Shown here: piece by piece, positions 26,101 through 32,864 of the stretch
Layout: the number at the start of each line of letters is the position of its first letter
Numbering within the stretch: the first letter of the stretch is position 1
Assembly: GCA_905235975.1 (NCBI GenBank)
Contig: CAJONT010000048.1
Span: forward strand, 1 to 32,864
DNA length: 32,864 nucleotides
Direction of reading: 5' to 3'
Source: an uncultured Prevotella sp.
Lineage (GTDB): Bacteria > Bacteroidota > Bacteroidia > Bacteroidales > Bacteroidaceae
Translations under genes and position numbers: made by a program
Notes under the pieces: generated by a model
The model's input: the letters and a program-made list of their open reading frames with translations, nothing else
Databases searched by the model: none
Told to the model about the DNA's origin: nothing

Positions 26101-26646
26101 GAAGCCAGCACGGTGATACCCGCCCACGGTCATCTCATCGTGTGGTGCGACAATGCGACCGGCGAGACCGACCTGCATGCCAGTTTCAAGATCGACAAGG
26201 ACGGAGGCACCTTGCTGCTCACCGCTGCCGATGAGAGCTGGACCGACCGCCTGCCTTTCCCTGCCCATGACGGCAACAGCACCGTGGGTCGTTATCCCGA
26301 CGGCAGCAACGACATCTACGTGATGCGTCCCACCATCGAGCAAGAGAACCGCACCTCGTCGTACGACATCCTCTTCATGGATGGCGAGACCGGCATCGAG
26401 GTGCCTACATTTGCCAGCCGCATGCGTATGGGCTATGCCTTGGGTGCCCTGACCGTGAGAGGTGTCAAGGGCCGTACATGCCACATCGACATCTACACCC
26501 TGAGCGGACAGAAGATACGTACTCTGACAGCACCCATAACAGGTGGCACCGCCGTGTGTGATGCTGATGTGAGAGAAGGCGGCTGTTACATAGCCCGCGC
26601 TACCGACGGCGAGGGACACACCTGCACCTGCAAATTCATGAGATAG
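23146..26646 (+). CDS. CotH-kinase and lamin-tail-domain surface protein
   Basis: An 1166-residue secreted protein with signal peptide 1-25 (ends DLRAQ). In order: lamin-tail domain (about 32-160, with NEVMAAN and DGWVELYNPTD); a chitobiase-like beta domain (about 185-265, RYTRDGTLPTL); CotH kinase-like domain (about 270-680) with SFKLKGNK, LRNRTLQIRNGGND and FDLDFAF (D532 and D534 as the metal-binding DxD); a jelly-roll region (about 740-880, DDGAWRQGASPLGYG); a second lamin-tail domain (about 930-1060); and a C-terminal segment of about 80 residues resembling a type A T9SS sorting domain (IDIYTLSGQKIRTL ... KFMR). CotH kinases phosphorylate extracellular proteins, first shown in Bacillus spore coat. 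Here the target is unknown. It sits 14 nt after the GH51 gene. Confidence 0.87.
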   Translation: MKKILHSLLVFTLLLAGHASDLRAQVKATSSNVIVNEVMAANIDQFMSPSVNFDGWVELYNPTDNYVILNGIYLSDDPTQLLKWKAPTTMGTISPHGFFTVWFDNNNLKITNTNFKLDVEGGTLYISDISGNLIVEQSYPEAIERTSYARTTDGGDEWGTTGDPTPGASNSASTFSSEQLDEPVVSHDDQLFSGSLSIHVDIPDQCTLRYTRDGTLPTLTNGYTSTTGNFDISSHAVFRFRLFKDGALPGKVATRSYIKRDRNYTGAIISVVSDPDFLYDDKIGVMVRGTGGKPGRGQSSNCNWNMDWERPVNFSYIPQDGAETVNRNVNLEMCGGWSRAVEPHSFKLKGNKEYDTKNLNYRFFAEKPYLRNRTLQIRNGGNDSYYRFKDPALETIIRLSGIDIDTQGYEPIHEFINGKYIGVLNMREPNNKHFVYANLGWDDDEIDFFEMDPDSAYVQRCGDSQRFDQLYELSKNAAQADTYNEIRELLDIDEFVNYMAMQLYLGGTDWPQNNLKGYAFHEGGRFRFVSFDLDFAFSDNSPFWTFANKQNYTFQYNYELQGQIHAEIKFVTIFLNLLNNDDFRRQFIDTFSLMGGSVFERSHCIPIIDSLLVRAKEMMQLEGIDPTPMANDIKSNVSSRLNTMTSALRNYTPMKLSGTNAQSVTLSSNVPHAHLYINGLRVPTDYFKGHLFAPMRIKAEAPAGYVFNGWGQQDIELQSLFGYGAAWKYYDQGSLDYAQWYAEDYDDGAWRQGASPLGYGKGGVKTTLNYGSSSNNKRPTYYFRRKANLTEEPNENTHFTLYYTVDDGFVVYVNGTEAGRYNMPQGNVTYNTYASTYAPGNPDSGEMTLPASLFKKGSNTIAVEVHNNSGSSTDIYWDALLVTDLYSEDMDIISEEPEIDLPAGNLSLTACYTPMTAEERAAHGINPVRINEVSGDNNISVNDLWKRSDWVELVNTTDEDIDIEGMYLSDNENKPKKWCISANGTEASTVIPAHGHLIVWCDNATGETDLHASFKIDKDGGTLLLTAADESWTDRLPFPAHDGNSTVGRYPDGSNDIYVMRPTIEQENRTSSYDILFMDGETGIEVPTFASRMRMGYALGALTVRGVKGRTCHIDIYTLSGQKIRTLTAPITGGTAVCDADVREGGCYIARATDGEGHTCTCKFMR

Positions 26647-26675
26647 AAAAACGAACACAAATACATATATATTAG

Positions 26676-27803
26676 ATGAGAAAGACCACAATGATTTGGC
26701 TGATTGCCGCAATGATGAGCTGTGCCGGCATGCAAGCCCAGACCAACTTGACAATAAGCCAGATACAAGAGAAAGCCGTGAACGGCGACCCCGAGGGACA
26801 GACCTTGCTGGGAAAATGTCTGCTTGATGGCAACGGCATGAAAAAAGATGTCATCGAGGCTGTAAGATGGTTTAACAAGGCCGCCAAACAAGACTATCCC
26901 GAAGCAATCTATTATTTGGGATACTGCCATGAGGTAGGTATTGGCATGCCGAAGAGCATGCACGATGCCGTCGACCTGTACAAGAAAGCCGCCGAGGCAG
27001 GATACGTCCCTGCCATGAACCGTCTGGGCAGCTGCTACGATGCCGGTGCCGAGGGCTTCGACAAGAACTATGCCGAGGCTGTGAAATGGTACCGGCGGGC
27101 AGCCGAGAAAGGCAATTCCAATGCACAGTTCAACTTAGGTCTCTGCTATTACTTCTTCAAAGGGGTGGACAAGTTAGATTATGCAGAGGCCGTGAAATGG
27201 TGGACAAAATCTGCCGACCAGGGCAATGCCACGGCACAGTTACAACTGGCTCACTGCTACAAGGTGGGCGAAGGCGTGCCGGCCAATGCCGAACGGGCCT
27301 TTACTCTCTTCAGGAAATCTGCCGACCAGGGCAATGCCCTCGCACAATATGAAGTGAGCAACTGCTACCGCCGCGGCACAGGGGTGCCCGTCGACGAAGA
27401 GATGTCGCTTACCTACCTGCGCAAAGCTGCTGAGGGTGGCCATGCCCCTGCCCAGTATGAATTGGGCAAATGCTACGACAGGGGCACACTTGTGGAGCAA
27501 GACTACGAGACAGCAGCCTCATGGTATCTCAAAGCAGCCAATAAAGACAATGCCGATGCACAGTACAACTTGGGCAACCTCTATTTCTACGGGTTTGGGG
27601 TTACCAAAGACTATTACGAAGCAGCCAAGTGGATGGAAAAGGCTGCCATGCAAGAGCATGCGTCGGCCATGTGCGGCATAGGCATCTGCTATTATTACGG
27701 CTACGGAGTGAAACGCGACCACGCCGTAGGCCGCCAATGGCTGAACCGTGCTGCCGCCATGGGCGACGAAACGGCCCAGGAGGTACTGAAGCAGATAAAA
27801 TAA
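26676..27803 (+). CDS. Exported Sel1-repeat protein
   Basis: A 375-residue protein. A signal peptide (about 1-21) ends in GMQAQ. The rest is built of nine Sel1-type helical repeats of 36-37 residues, each with the pattern A-x-x-x-LG-x-CY-x-x-G-x-GV ... A-x-x-W-x-x-KAA. Several repeats carry a cysteine at the same place (for example GKCLLDG, GYCHEVG, GSCYDAG). Sel1 arrays serve as protein-binding scaffolds, commonly in the periplasm or on the surface, with no enzymatic role of their own. It lies 29 nt after the CotH gene and is probably co-transcribed with it, so it may be a binding partner of those products. The partner cannot be named from sequence. Confidence 0.93.
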   Translation: MRKTTMIWLIAAMMSCAGMQAQTNLTISQIQEKAVNGDPEGQTLLGKCLLDGNGMKKDVIEAVRWFNKAAKQDYPEAIYYLGYCHEVGIGMPKSMHDAVDLYKKAAEAGYVPAMNRLGSCYDAGAEGFDKNYAEAVKWYRRAAEKGNSNAQFNLGLCYYFFKGVDKLDYAEAVKWWTKSADQGNATAQLQLAHCYKVGEGVPANAERAFTLFRKSADQGNALAQYEVSNCYRRGTGVPVDEEMSLTYLRKAAEGGHAPAQYELGKCYDRGTLVEQDYETAASWYLKAANKDNADAQYNLGNLYFYGFGVTKDYYEAAKWMEKAAMQEHASAMCGIGICYYYGYGVKRDHAVGRQWLNRAAAMGDETAQEVLKQIK

Positions 27804-27818
27804 TATGAATTATTGAAG

Positions 27819-27846
27819 AAAACAACCGTTTGGCTGATTGTTTTTG
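27819..27846 (+). terminator. Possible terminator after the Sel1 gene
   Basis: AAAACAA (27819-27825) pairs with TTGTTTT (27838-27844), with an inner CC/GG pair and a T-run at the end. The stem is AT-rich and overlaps the -33 box of the next promoter, so the call is weak. Confidence 0.35.
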
Positions 27847-27874
27847 TTTGCGGCGCCGGCACGTCGTATCTTTG
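27843..27874 (+). promoter_or_regulatory. Promoter of the lipoprotein-kinase-regulator unit
   Basis: TTTG (27843-27846), a 20-nt spacer containing CGGCGCCGGC, and TATCTTTG (27867-27874) match the Bacteroidetes consensus. The following leader is about 45 nt to the ATG at 27924. Confidence 0.75.
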
Positions 27875-27923
27875 CAACGAATCTCAATAGAATCATCAAA
27901 CGACTTAAAAAAACAATGTCACT

Positions 27924-29720
27924 ATGAAGAAGAGTTTGCAAATGATACTGATGTGGACGGCGATAGTCGCCGCATCGTGCTCCACCGACAACAACGACTT
28001 TATGGGCGAGTGGGGCTTTCAACCGGAACCCGACAACATGATGCCCGGCCAAAACAACGACGGCAGCGCCAGCATAGGCGACCTGACCAGTTTCGATATC
28101 GTGCTCAACACGACGGCACTGACCGAAAGCGAAACCATTCCCTCCGACGACGAAGATTATATTGAAAACAACTCCTTCGCCAATCGTATCGAAATTGTTT
28201 ACGATGAAAGCACTGCCACCGTGAACGGCAGTGCCGACGGTGTGGAAGTGAGCGTGAACGGTGCCCACGTGACAGTGAACAGCACTGTGAAATGTACCTA
28301 TGTGCTAAGCGGCAAAAGCAGCGACGGCTCATTCAAACTGTACAGCGAGAAGAAATACAGTGTGGTGCTCGGAGGACTTTACCTGACCAATCCCACTGGT
28401 GCTGCCATCAACAGCCAGAGCGGCAAGCGCGGCTACTATGTGTTGGCCGACGGCACTACCAACACTCTGACCGACGGTACCTCCTACACCATTCCTGACA
28501 ATGAAGACATGAAAGGCACCCTCTTCAGTGAAGGTGAGATTTTGTTTAGCGGCAACGGCACCCTCAATGTGGAAGGCAACTGCAAGGCAGGCATCTGCTC
28601 CGACGACTATATCTTGCTGCGACCAGGCAACAACATCTATGTGAAAGTGACGCAAGGACATGGTGTGAAGTCCAACGACGGTGTAATGATACGGGGCGGC
28701 GTGCTCAATATCGAGACCAGCGGCACGGCAGCCAAAGGCATAAAGACCGACGGCTTTGTGGACATCTCAGGCGGACGCACCACCATTCTGACCAGCGGCG
28801 ACGGTGAGTACGACAGCGACGACAATGATGTGAGCGGCAGTGCCGGTGTGAAGTGCGACAGCACCTTCACCATGAATGGTGGCGAACTCTACATCAAGAG
28901 CACTGGCAAGGGTGGAAAGGGCGTCAGCAGCGACCAGACCATCACCGTAAACGACGGCACGATAAAGGTCATTACCACCGGCAAAGCCTACACCTACGGC
29001 AGTCTCGACTCCAAGTCAAAGGGCATCAAGGCCGACGGCGACTTGTCCATCAATGGTGGCGCCATAGCCGTGAGGACCACTGGCGGCGAGGGTAGTGAGG
29101 GCATAGAGAGCAAAGGCACGCTCACCATCAATGCCGGCACTGTGGAAGTGTATGCCTACGACGACGGCATCAATGCCAAGGCTGCCATCTCCATCACCGG
29201 CGGCTATGTCTTCTCCTATGCCACTAACAACGATGGTATCGACTCCAACGGTAATCTGAACATCAGCGGCGGCACTGTGATAGCGTGCGGCACCACCCAG
29301 CCCGAAGATGGTTTCGATTGCGACCAGCACACCTTCACCATCACCGGCGGCACCGTGATAGGCATAGGCGGAGGAACCTCTCTGCCTTCGTCTTCAACCT
29401 GCACACAACCCGTGGCGGTGGTGGGAGCCTCCAATCTCAACACCGGCACCTACCTTACACTGAAAGACAGCAGCAACACACTGATGGCCTTCAAGGTGCC
29501 ACGCAGCTACCAGTCGTACACGCTACTCTTGTCTACACCTTCTATGAAGAAAGGCAATAGCTATACCTTGGCCGTAGGTGCCACGGTAAGCGGCGGTACA
29601 GATTTCGACGGCTATGTGACCGGTGCCACGATAAGCGGCGGTACCGCTCTGGCCACCCTCAATCTGAGCAATATGGTAACCTCTGTAAATTACAATACGA
29701 AGGGAGGTGGCGGCAGGTAA
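27924..29720 (+). CDS. Carbohydrate-binding lipoprotein, Cthe_2159/DUF4353-like
   Basis: A 598-residue protein with a lipobox-like AASC (C19), so it is likely lipidated and anchored in the envelope. The body is a right-handed beta-helix of short repeats such as GGxxxIxTSG and SKGIKADGDLSINGG, with alternating glycine, asparagine, serine and threonine. This is the pattern of the Cthe_2159 family (PF14262), which binds acidic or cellulose-type polysaccharide and calcium. Aspartates inside the turns (DGDL, DDGINAKA, DNDD) fit calcium coordination. The C-terminus ends in a glycine-rich NTKGGGGR. No catalytic motif is seen, so binding rather than cleavage is the expected role. The stop codon is 3 nt before the kinase start, suggesting coupled translation. 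Confidence 0.85.
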   Translation: MKKSLQMILMWTAIVAASCSTDNNDFMGEWGFQPEPDNMMPGQNNDGSASIGDLTSFDIVLNTTALTESETIPSDDEDYIENNSFANRIEIVYDESTATVNGSADGVEVSVNGAHVTVNSTVKCTYVLSGKSSDGSFKLYSEKKYSVVLGGLYLTNPTGAAINSQSGKRGYYVLADGTTNTLTDGTSYTIPDNEDMKGTLFSEGEILFSGNGTLNVEGNCKAGICSDDYILLRPGNNIYVKVTQGHGVKSNDGVMIRGGVLNIETSGTAAKGIKTDGFVDISGGRTTILTSGDGEYDSDDNDVSGSAGVKCDSTFTMNGGELYIKSTGKGGKGVSSDQTITVNDGTIKVITTGKAYTYGSLDSKSKGIKADGDLSINGGAIAVRTTGGEGSEGIESKGTLTINAGTVEVYAYDDGINAKAAISITGGYVFSYATNNDGIDSNGNLNISGGTVIACGTTQPEDGFDCDQHTFTITGGTVIGIGGGTSLPSSSTCTQPVAVVGASNLNTGTYLTLKDSSNTLMAFKVPRSYQSYTLLLSTPSMKKGNSYTLAVGATVSGGTDFDGYVTGATISGGTALATLNLSNMVTSVNYNTKGGGGR

Positions 29721-29723
29721 CCC

Positions 29724-30947
29724 ATGAAAAGGAATGAGATTCTGGAAAACCTGGTGTATGCAGGGCTCTGGCTGATGCTGTTGCTCACACCTGTTATCAG
29801 CCTGCTTATCCGCATGTCGGCCGACTCCACCATCCAGTTCTCCTGGGATGAGGTGCTCGACTCCTGGCGTATGCTGCTGCCCTTCATCCTGCTCTTTGTG
29901 CTGCACAATTTTGTGATGGCGCGGCTGTTGATATACAACCACAAAGTGTGGCTCTACATCGGGCTCACCGCTGCCATGCTGGTGATCTTCCAATTGTATG
30001 AATGTCAGCACCGGCCGAAACCCCATGATGAGGGTGAACGGCCGGACTGGATGGCCAAACCGGCACCCGGTATGCAACCGGAACGGCCTGCCCAGCCCAA
30101 CGGCGACATCGCCATGCAAGAGCCACCCCGTCGCATGCCCGATGATATCGGCGACAGGCAAGGGCCGCCCCCTCCACTCCGCGACATGCAGGAGGGACGT
30201 CCCGAGAATGGAAAGGGAGGCCCGCCGCACATGAGTCTTAACGGCCCCGTGATGCCCATGTTGTGCTTGCTCCTGATGCTGGGTCTGAACTTAGGCATAA
30301 AATACTATTTCAAGAGCCGCATGGAAGCGAAGAAGATGGAAGCACTGCAACGGGTACACTTGGAGCAGCAGTTGGAGTACCTGAAATATCAGGTGAACCC
30401 TCATTTCTTCATGAACACTCTCAACAACATCCACGCTCTGGTAGACATTGACCCCGAACAAGCCAAAGACACCATCGTGGAACTATCCAAACTGATGCGC
30501 TACGTGCTCTATGAAGGCGCTAAGGACAAGGTGTCGCTGCTTAGGGAGGTGGACTTCTTGAAACACTATGTGGCACTGATGCGCCTTCGCTACACTGAGC
30601 ATGTGAAGATAGACATTGAGATAGCCGACGACCTGCCCGAACGGTTGGTGCCTCCAATGATACTGATTACCTTCGTGGAGAATGCCTTCAAGCATGGTGT
30701 GAGCTACCGCAACCCGTCGTTCATCGACATCCGCATTTACTACAACGAGGGCCGGCTCTACTTCTCTTGCAGCAACAGCGTGCAGGAATCTACTCATGTG
30801 GAGAGCGGAGGCGTGGGGTTGCGCAACGTGCAGGAACGGTTGCACCTGCTCTTCGGCAACGACTACACGCTTCTTACCGATGAAGGTGCCGACCGCTATG
30901 AGGTACACCTCGATTTTCCCACTTACGAAAAACAACCCAACACGTAA
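29724..30947 (+). CDS. LytS/YehU-type sensor histidine kinase
   Basis: A 407-residue membrane kinase. Three hydrophobic segments (about 11-30, 48-68 and 74-93) are followed by a proline-, methionine- and arginine-rich loop of about 80 residues (94-173) and a fourth segment (174-195). If the N-terminus is cytoplasmic, that loop is in the periplasm. The kinase core is His_kinase type (PF06580), with the phospho-accepting H227 in YQVNPHFFMNTLNN. The ATP-binding part shows FVENAFKHGV and the glycine box GGVGLRNVQERL. These kinases form pairs with LytTR regulators; the regulator gene begins 8 nt later. The signal is unknown; the neighbouring lipoprotein suggests a carbohydrate or envelope cue. No Sus-type hybrid sensor feature is present. 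Confidence 0.93.
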   Translation: MKRNEILENLVYAGLWLMLLLTPVISLLIRMSADSTIQFSWDEVLDSWRMLLPFILLFVLHNFVMARLLIYNHKVWLYIGLTAAMLVIFQLYECQHRPKPHDEGERPDWMAKPAPGMQPERPAQPNGDIAMQEPPRRMPDDIGDRQGPPPPLRDMQEGRPENGKGGPPHMSLNGPVMPMLCLLLMLGLNLGIKYYFKSRMEAKKMEALQRVHLEQQLEYLKYQVNPHFFMNTLNNIHALVDIDPEQAKDTIVELSKLMRYVLYEGAKDKVSLLREVDFLKHYVALMRLRYTEHVKIDIEIADDLPERLVPPMILITFVENAFKHGVSYRNPSFIDIRIYYNEGRLYFSCSNSVQESTHVESGGVGLRNVQERLHLLFGNDYTLLTDEGADRYEVHLDFPTYEKQPNT

Positions 30948-30955
30948 ATAGAATC

Positions 30956-31675
30956 ATGATAAGATGCCTTGCTATTGACGACGAACCTCTTGCCCTGAAA
31001 CAGTTGGCCGCTTACATTGAGCGAATACCTTTTCTGGAACTGGCCGGCTGTTGCCAGAGCGCACTTGATGCCCGCGAACGAATGGAGGAGACCACTGTCG
31101 ATGCCCTTTTCATCGACATCAACATGCCCGACCTCAACGGCATGGAGTTTGTGAAATCGCTCTCTGTGCCGCCTCTCATCGTGTTCACCACCGCCTATTC
31201 AGAATATGCCGTCGAAGGCTATAAAGTGGATGCCGTTGACTATCTGCTGAAACCTTTCACTATGGACGACATGCTGCGTGCTGCACACAAGGTGAAAAAA
31301 CAGTATGACCTTGTGAACACTGCCACACTGTCGGAACTGAGTGACGGCGAGCTGTATCTGAAGACGGAGCACCGTGTGGTGCGCATTGAGACAGCCAGCA
31401 TCCGTTATATAGAGGGCATGAGCGAGTATCTGAAGATACACCTCGACAAACCGCTGAAACCTGTCACCGTGCTGCTGAGTATGAAGAAGATGGAAGACCG
31501 TCTCAGGAATGATTCTTTCATGCGCATCCACCGTTCCTACATCATCAACCTGAAGAAGATACAGGAAGTGAACAAGAACCGTGTGATTATGGATGCCGAC
31601 ACCTATCTTCCCATCGGCGATATGTACCGCGACACCTTTACGGCCTACCTTGAATCGAAATTCATAGGGAAATAA
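30956..31675 (+). CDS. LytTR-family response regulator
   Basis: A 239-residue two-domain regulator. The receiver domain (1-120) has the acidic pocket DDE (8-10), phosphorylation site D54 in LFIDINMPDLNG, the switch Thr in VFTTAYSEYAV and K at LLKPF. The C-terminal LytTR domain (about 135-235) carries LYLKTEHRVVRIETASIRYIEG, MRIHRSYIINLKKI and LPIGDMYRD, the beta-type DNA-binding fold. It likely controls genes for surface polysaccharide or envelope functions, as other LytTR pairs do; binding sites were not located. It follows its kinase gene by 8 nt. Confidence 0.95.
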   Translation: MIRCLAIDDEPLALKQLAAYIERIPFLELAGCCQSALDARERMEETTVDALFIDINMPDLNGMEFVKSLSVPPLIVFTTAYSEYAVEGYKVDAVDYLLKPFTMDDMLRAAHKVKKQYDLVNTATLSELSDGELYLKTEHRVVRIETASIRYIEGMSEYLKIHLDKPLKPVTVLLSMKKMEDRLRNDSFMRIHRSYIINLKKIQEVNKNRVIMDADTYLPIGDMYRDTFTAYLESKFIGK

Positions 31676-31677
31676 AA

Positions 31678-31711
31678 AACTCTCCGAAGCATGCTTCGGA
31701 GAGTTTCTTAT
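31678..31711. terminator. Bidirectional terminator between convergent genes
   Basis: A near-perfect palindrome, AACTCTCCGAAG/CTTCGGAGAGTT with a CATG loop (31678-31705). On the plus strand it is followed by TCTTAT. On the minus strand it is followed by TTTTATTT. It can stop both the regulator transcript and the convergent zinc-ribbon gene transcript. Confidence 0.9.
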
Positions 31712-31725
31712 AGGTGGGTACAAAA

Positions 31726-32556
31726 TCAATCCTCTTCTTTGGTCTGTTTCTTGACCCTACTGCTGCTGCGCTTTTTCTTGGGTTTCTCAACAGTGTCGGC
31801 AGCGGTCTTCACACCTGCCAGTTCGGGGTCTATCATGATGCGTCCGCAGTACTCGCACACGATGATTTTCTTGTGCATCTTGATGTCGAGTTGGCGCTGG
31901 GGCGGTATCTTGTTGAAACAGCCGCCGCAGGCGTCGCGCTGCACATAGACGATGCCGAGACCGTTGCGGGCATTCTTGCGAATGCGCTTGAAGCTGTTGA
32001 GCAGGCGGTCCTCGATGCGTGTCTCCAAGTCTCTGGCACGTTCACGCAGTTTGTCTTCCTCCTCCTTCGTCTCCTGCATAATCTCATCGAGTTCGTCCTT
32101 CTTCTCAGCGAGAGCCTCCTGGCGGTCTATCACCAACTGCTCGTTGCTCTTCAGGTCTTCCTCTCTTTCGGATATCTTGGTCTCAGCCTCTCGTATCTTC
32201 TTGTTGCACAGTTCTATCTCTAACGTCTGGAATTCGATTTCCTTGTTGAGCGTATCGTACTCGCGGTTGTTGCGCACATCGTCGAGCTGTTTCTTGTAGC
32301 GTTCTACTGTGGCCTGAGCCTGCTTGATTTCCTCATTCTTCTGGATGATGGCACTGCGGAAATCCTGGATGTCAGCTTTTATTTTCTCGATGCGGGTAGC
32401 CAGTCCTGCCAGTTCGTCCTCCAGGTCGTTCACCTCAAGGGGCAGTTCGCCTCGGATGGCTCTTTTCTCATCAATAGCCGAGAGTGTGGTCTGCAGCTGG
32501 TACAGGTTGACGAGTCTCTCCTCAACCGACAAATCTGTAACGTCTTTCTTTGCCAT
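31726..32556 (-). CDS. Coiled-coil zinc-ribbon protein (COG1579 type)
   Basis: A 276-residue protein when started at the ATG at 32556 (MAKKDVTDLSVEERL). The track ORF runs 88 codons further upstream in the same frame, but that part is low-complexity antisense of the neighbouring Nif3 gene. Residues about 15-185 form a long coiled coil. A C4 zinc ribbon follows, with CGGC (ACGGCFNKIPPQ) and CEYC (VCEYCGRIMIDPEL). The end is a lysine-rich tail. COG1579 proteins are described as possible nucleic-acid-binding proteins; their role is not well defined. The tail-to-tail bidirectional terminator lies just downstream. It is 25 nt after the Nif3 gene, a pairing seen in other Bacteroidales by recollection. 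Confidence 0.9.
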   Translation of the reverse strand: MAKKDVTDLSVEERLVNLYQLQTTLSAIDEKRAIRGELPLEVNDLEDELAGLATRIEKIKADIQDFRSAIIQKNEEIKQAQATVERYKKQLDDVRNNREYDTLNKEIEFQTLEIELCNKKIREAETKISEREEDLKSNEQLVIDRQEALAEKKDELDEIMQETKEEEDKLRERARDLETRIEDRLLNSFKRIRKNARNGLGIVYVQRDACGGCFNKIPPQRQLDIKMHKKIIVCEYCGRIMIDPELAGVKTAADTVEKPKKKRSSSRVKKQTKEED

Positions 32557-32581
32557 AGTGTTGTAATAATAAAAATGTATT

Positions 32582-32864
32582 CTATAGATAAATGATTGGA
32601 TTCGTGTTTGTGTGCGCGATGTGGCATACCACGCCGGGGCATTCGCACTGTATGATGTCGCGGAAGATTTCGGCGGTGAACTGCTCGCTCTGGTAGTGCC
32701 CGATGACGCAGATCTGTATTTCCCCTTCGTGCCCGAAATACTGGTGATAGTGCATCTCGCCCGTGACGAAGGCATCGGCACCGATGGCAATGGCATTCGG
32801 CAGGAGGAAGTCGCCCGCACCTCCGCAGAGCGCCACTTTCCGGATGGGCCTGTCGAGGAGGCTG
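32582..32864 (-). CDS. Nif3-family dinuclear metal-centre protein, partial
   Basis: Only the C-terminal 93 codons are inside the window; the 5' end continues beyond 32864, and the track start (a GTG at 32836) is not a real start. The frame reads SLLDRPIRKVALCGGAGDFLLPNAIAIGADAFVTGEMHYHQYF, then CVIGHYQSEQF. GGAGDFLL, TGEMHYH and GHYQSE are the metal-binding and structural motifs of the Nif3/YbgI family. These proteins form hexamers with a dinuclear metal centre. Their substrate is not established, though YbgI-like members are widespread and some have been called GTP cyclohydrolase 1 type 2. It is followed by the zinc-ribbon gene. Confidence 0.9.
   Translation of the reverse strand, partial: SLLDRPIRKVALCGGAGDFLLPNAIAIGADAFVTGEMHYHQYFGHEGEIQICVIGHYQSEQFTAEIFRDIIQCECPGVVCHIAHTNTNPIIYL

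Noticed and set aside
32557-32820. 88-codon N-terminal extension of the zinc-ribbon protein
   Set aside because: The extension is Ser/Arg-rich sequence in another frame of the Nif3 gene; the ATG at 32556 gives the expected N-terminus and lies after the Nif3 stop codon.

Overview
The window looks like chromosomal DNA from a Bacteroidales bacterium, most likely Prevotella or a close relative. This rests on repeated matches to the Bacteroidetes promoter consensus (TTTG, 18-20 nt, TAnnTTTG), on protein families typical of the group (LytS/LytTR pair, Cthe_2159-type carbohydrate-binding lipoprotein, CotH and lamin-tail surface protein, secreted GH51), and on protein similarity judged by eye. No rRNA, tRNA, CRISPR array, IS transposase or phage gene was recognised.

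Layout. 1-1300: AT-rich leader, an XRE-type regulator with its promoter and terminator, then a noncoding stretch holding two copies of a 37-bp promoter-containing repeat. 1298-2967: pyrK-pyrD, the NAD-linked class 1B dihydroorotate dehydrogenase. 3222-4871 (minus): slyD-like isomerase and aroC from one promoter. 4872-5370: intergenic region with a 119-bp element bounded by perfect 19-bp inverted repeats. 5371-6882: a small exported protein and, convergent to it, an Rpn/PD-(D/E)XK transposase-family nuclease with an internal 21-bp coding repeat. 7174-14391: an exported hypothetical protein, a radical SAM enzyme and a 1927-residue DUF4011-helicase-Vsr-DUF3320 protein, the architecture of the single-gene antiphage system Hhe. 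14384-20309 (minus): a probable operon of PH-domain membrane protein, M48 lipoprotein peptidase, NfeD, SPFH/stomatin-like protein, a UDP-GlcNAc 2-epimerase homologue and a copper P-type ATPase. 20573-27803: GH51 arabinofuranosidase, CotH/lamin-tail surface protein and Sel1-repeat protein. 27924-31675: carbohydrate-binding lipoprotein closely followed by a LytS-type kinase and LytTR regulator. 31726-32864 (minus): zinc-ribbon coiled-coil protein and the end of a Nif3-family gene cut by the window edge.

How the genes work together. pyrK/pyrD form one enzyme. NfeD, SPFH and M48 make a plausible membrane quality-control group. GH51 and CotH fit plant-polysaccharide attack and surface display. The lipoprotein-kinase-regulator trio could be a surface sensing unit, though its ligand is unknown.

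Most unusual points: a copper P-type ATPase with only 52 residues between DKTGT and SGD, so almost no nucleotide-binding domain; an epimerase homologue that appears to lack three catalytic residues; the Hhe-like protein with an added transglutaminase-like triad, set among ordinary genes; the inverted-repeat element at 5012-5130; and a Pro/Met-rich periplasmic loop in the kinase. All family calls were made by eye from the translations; no database search was run.
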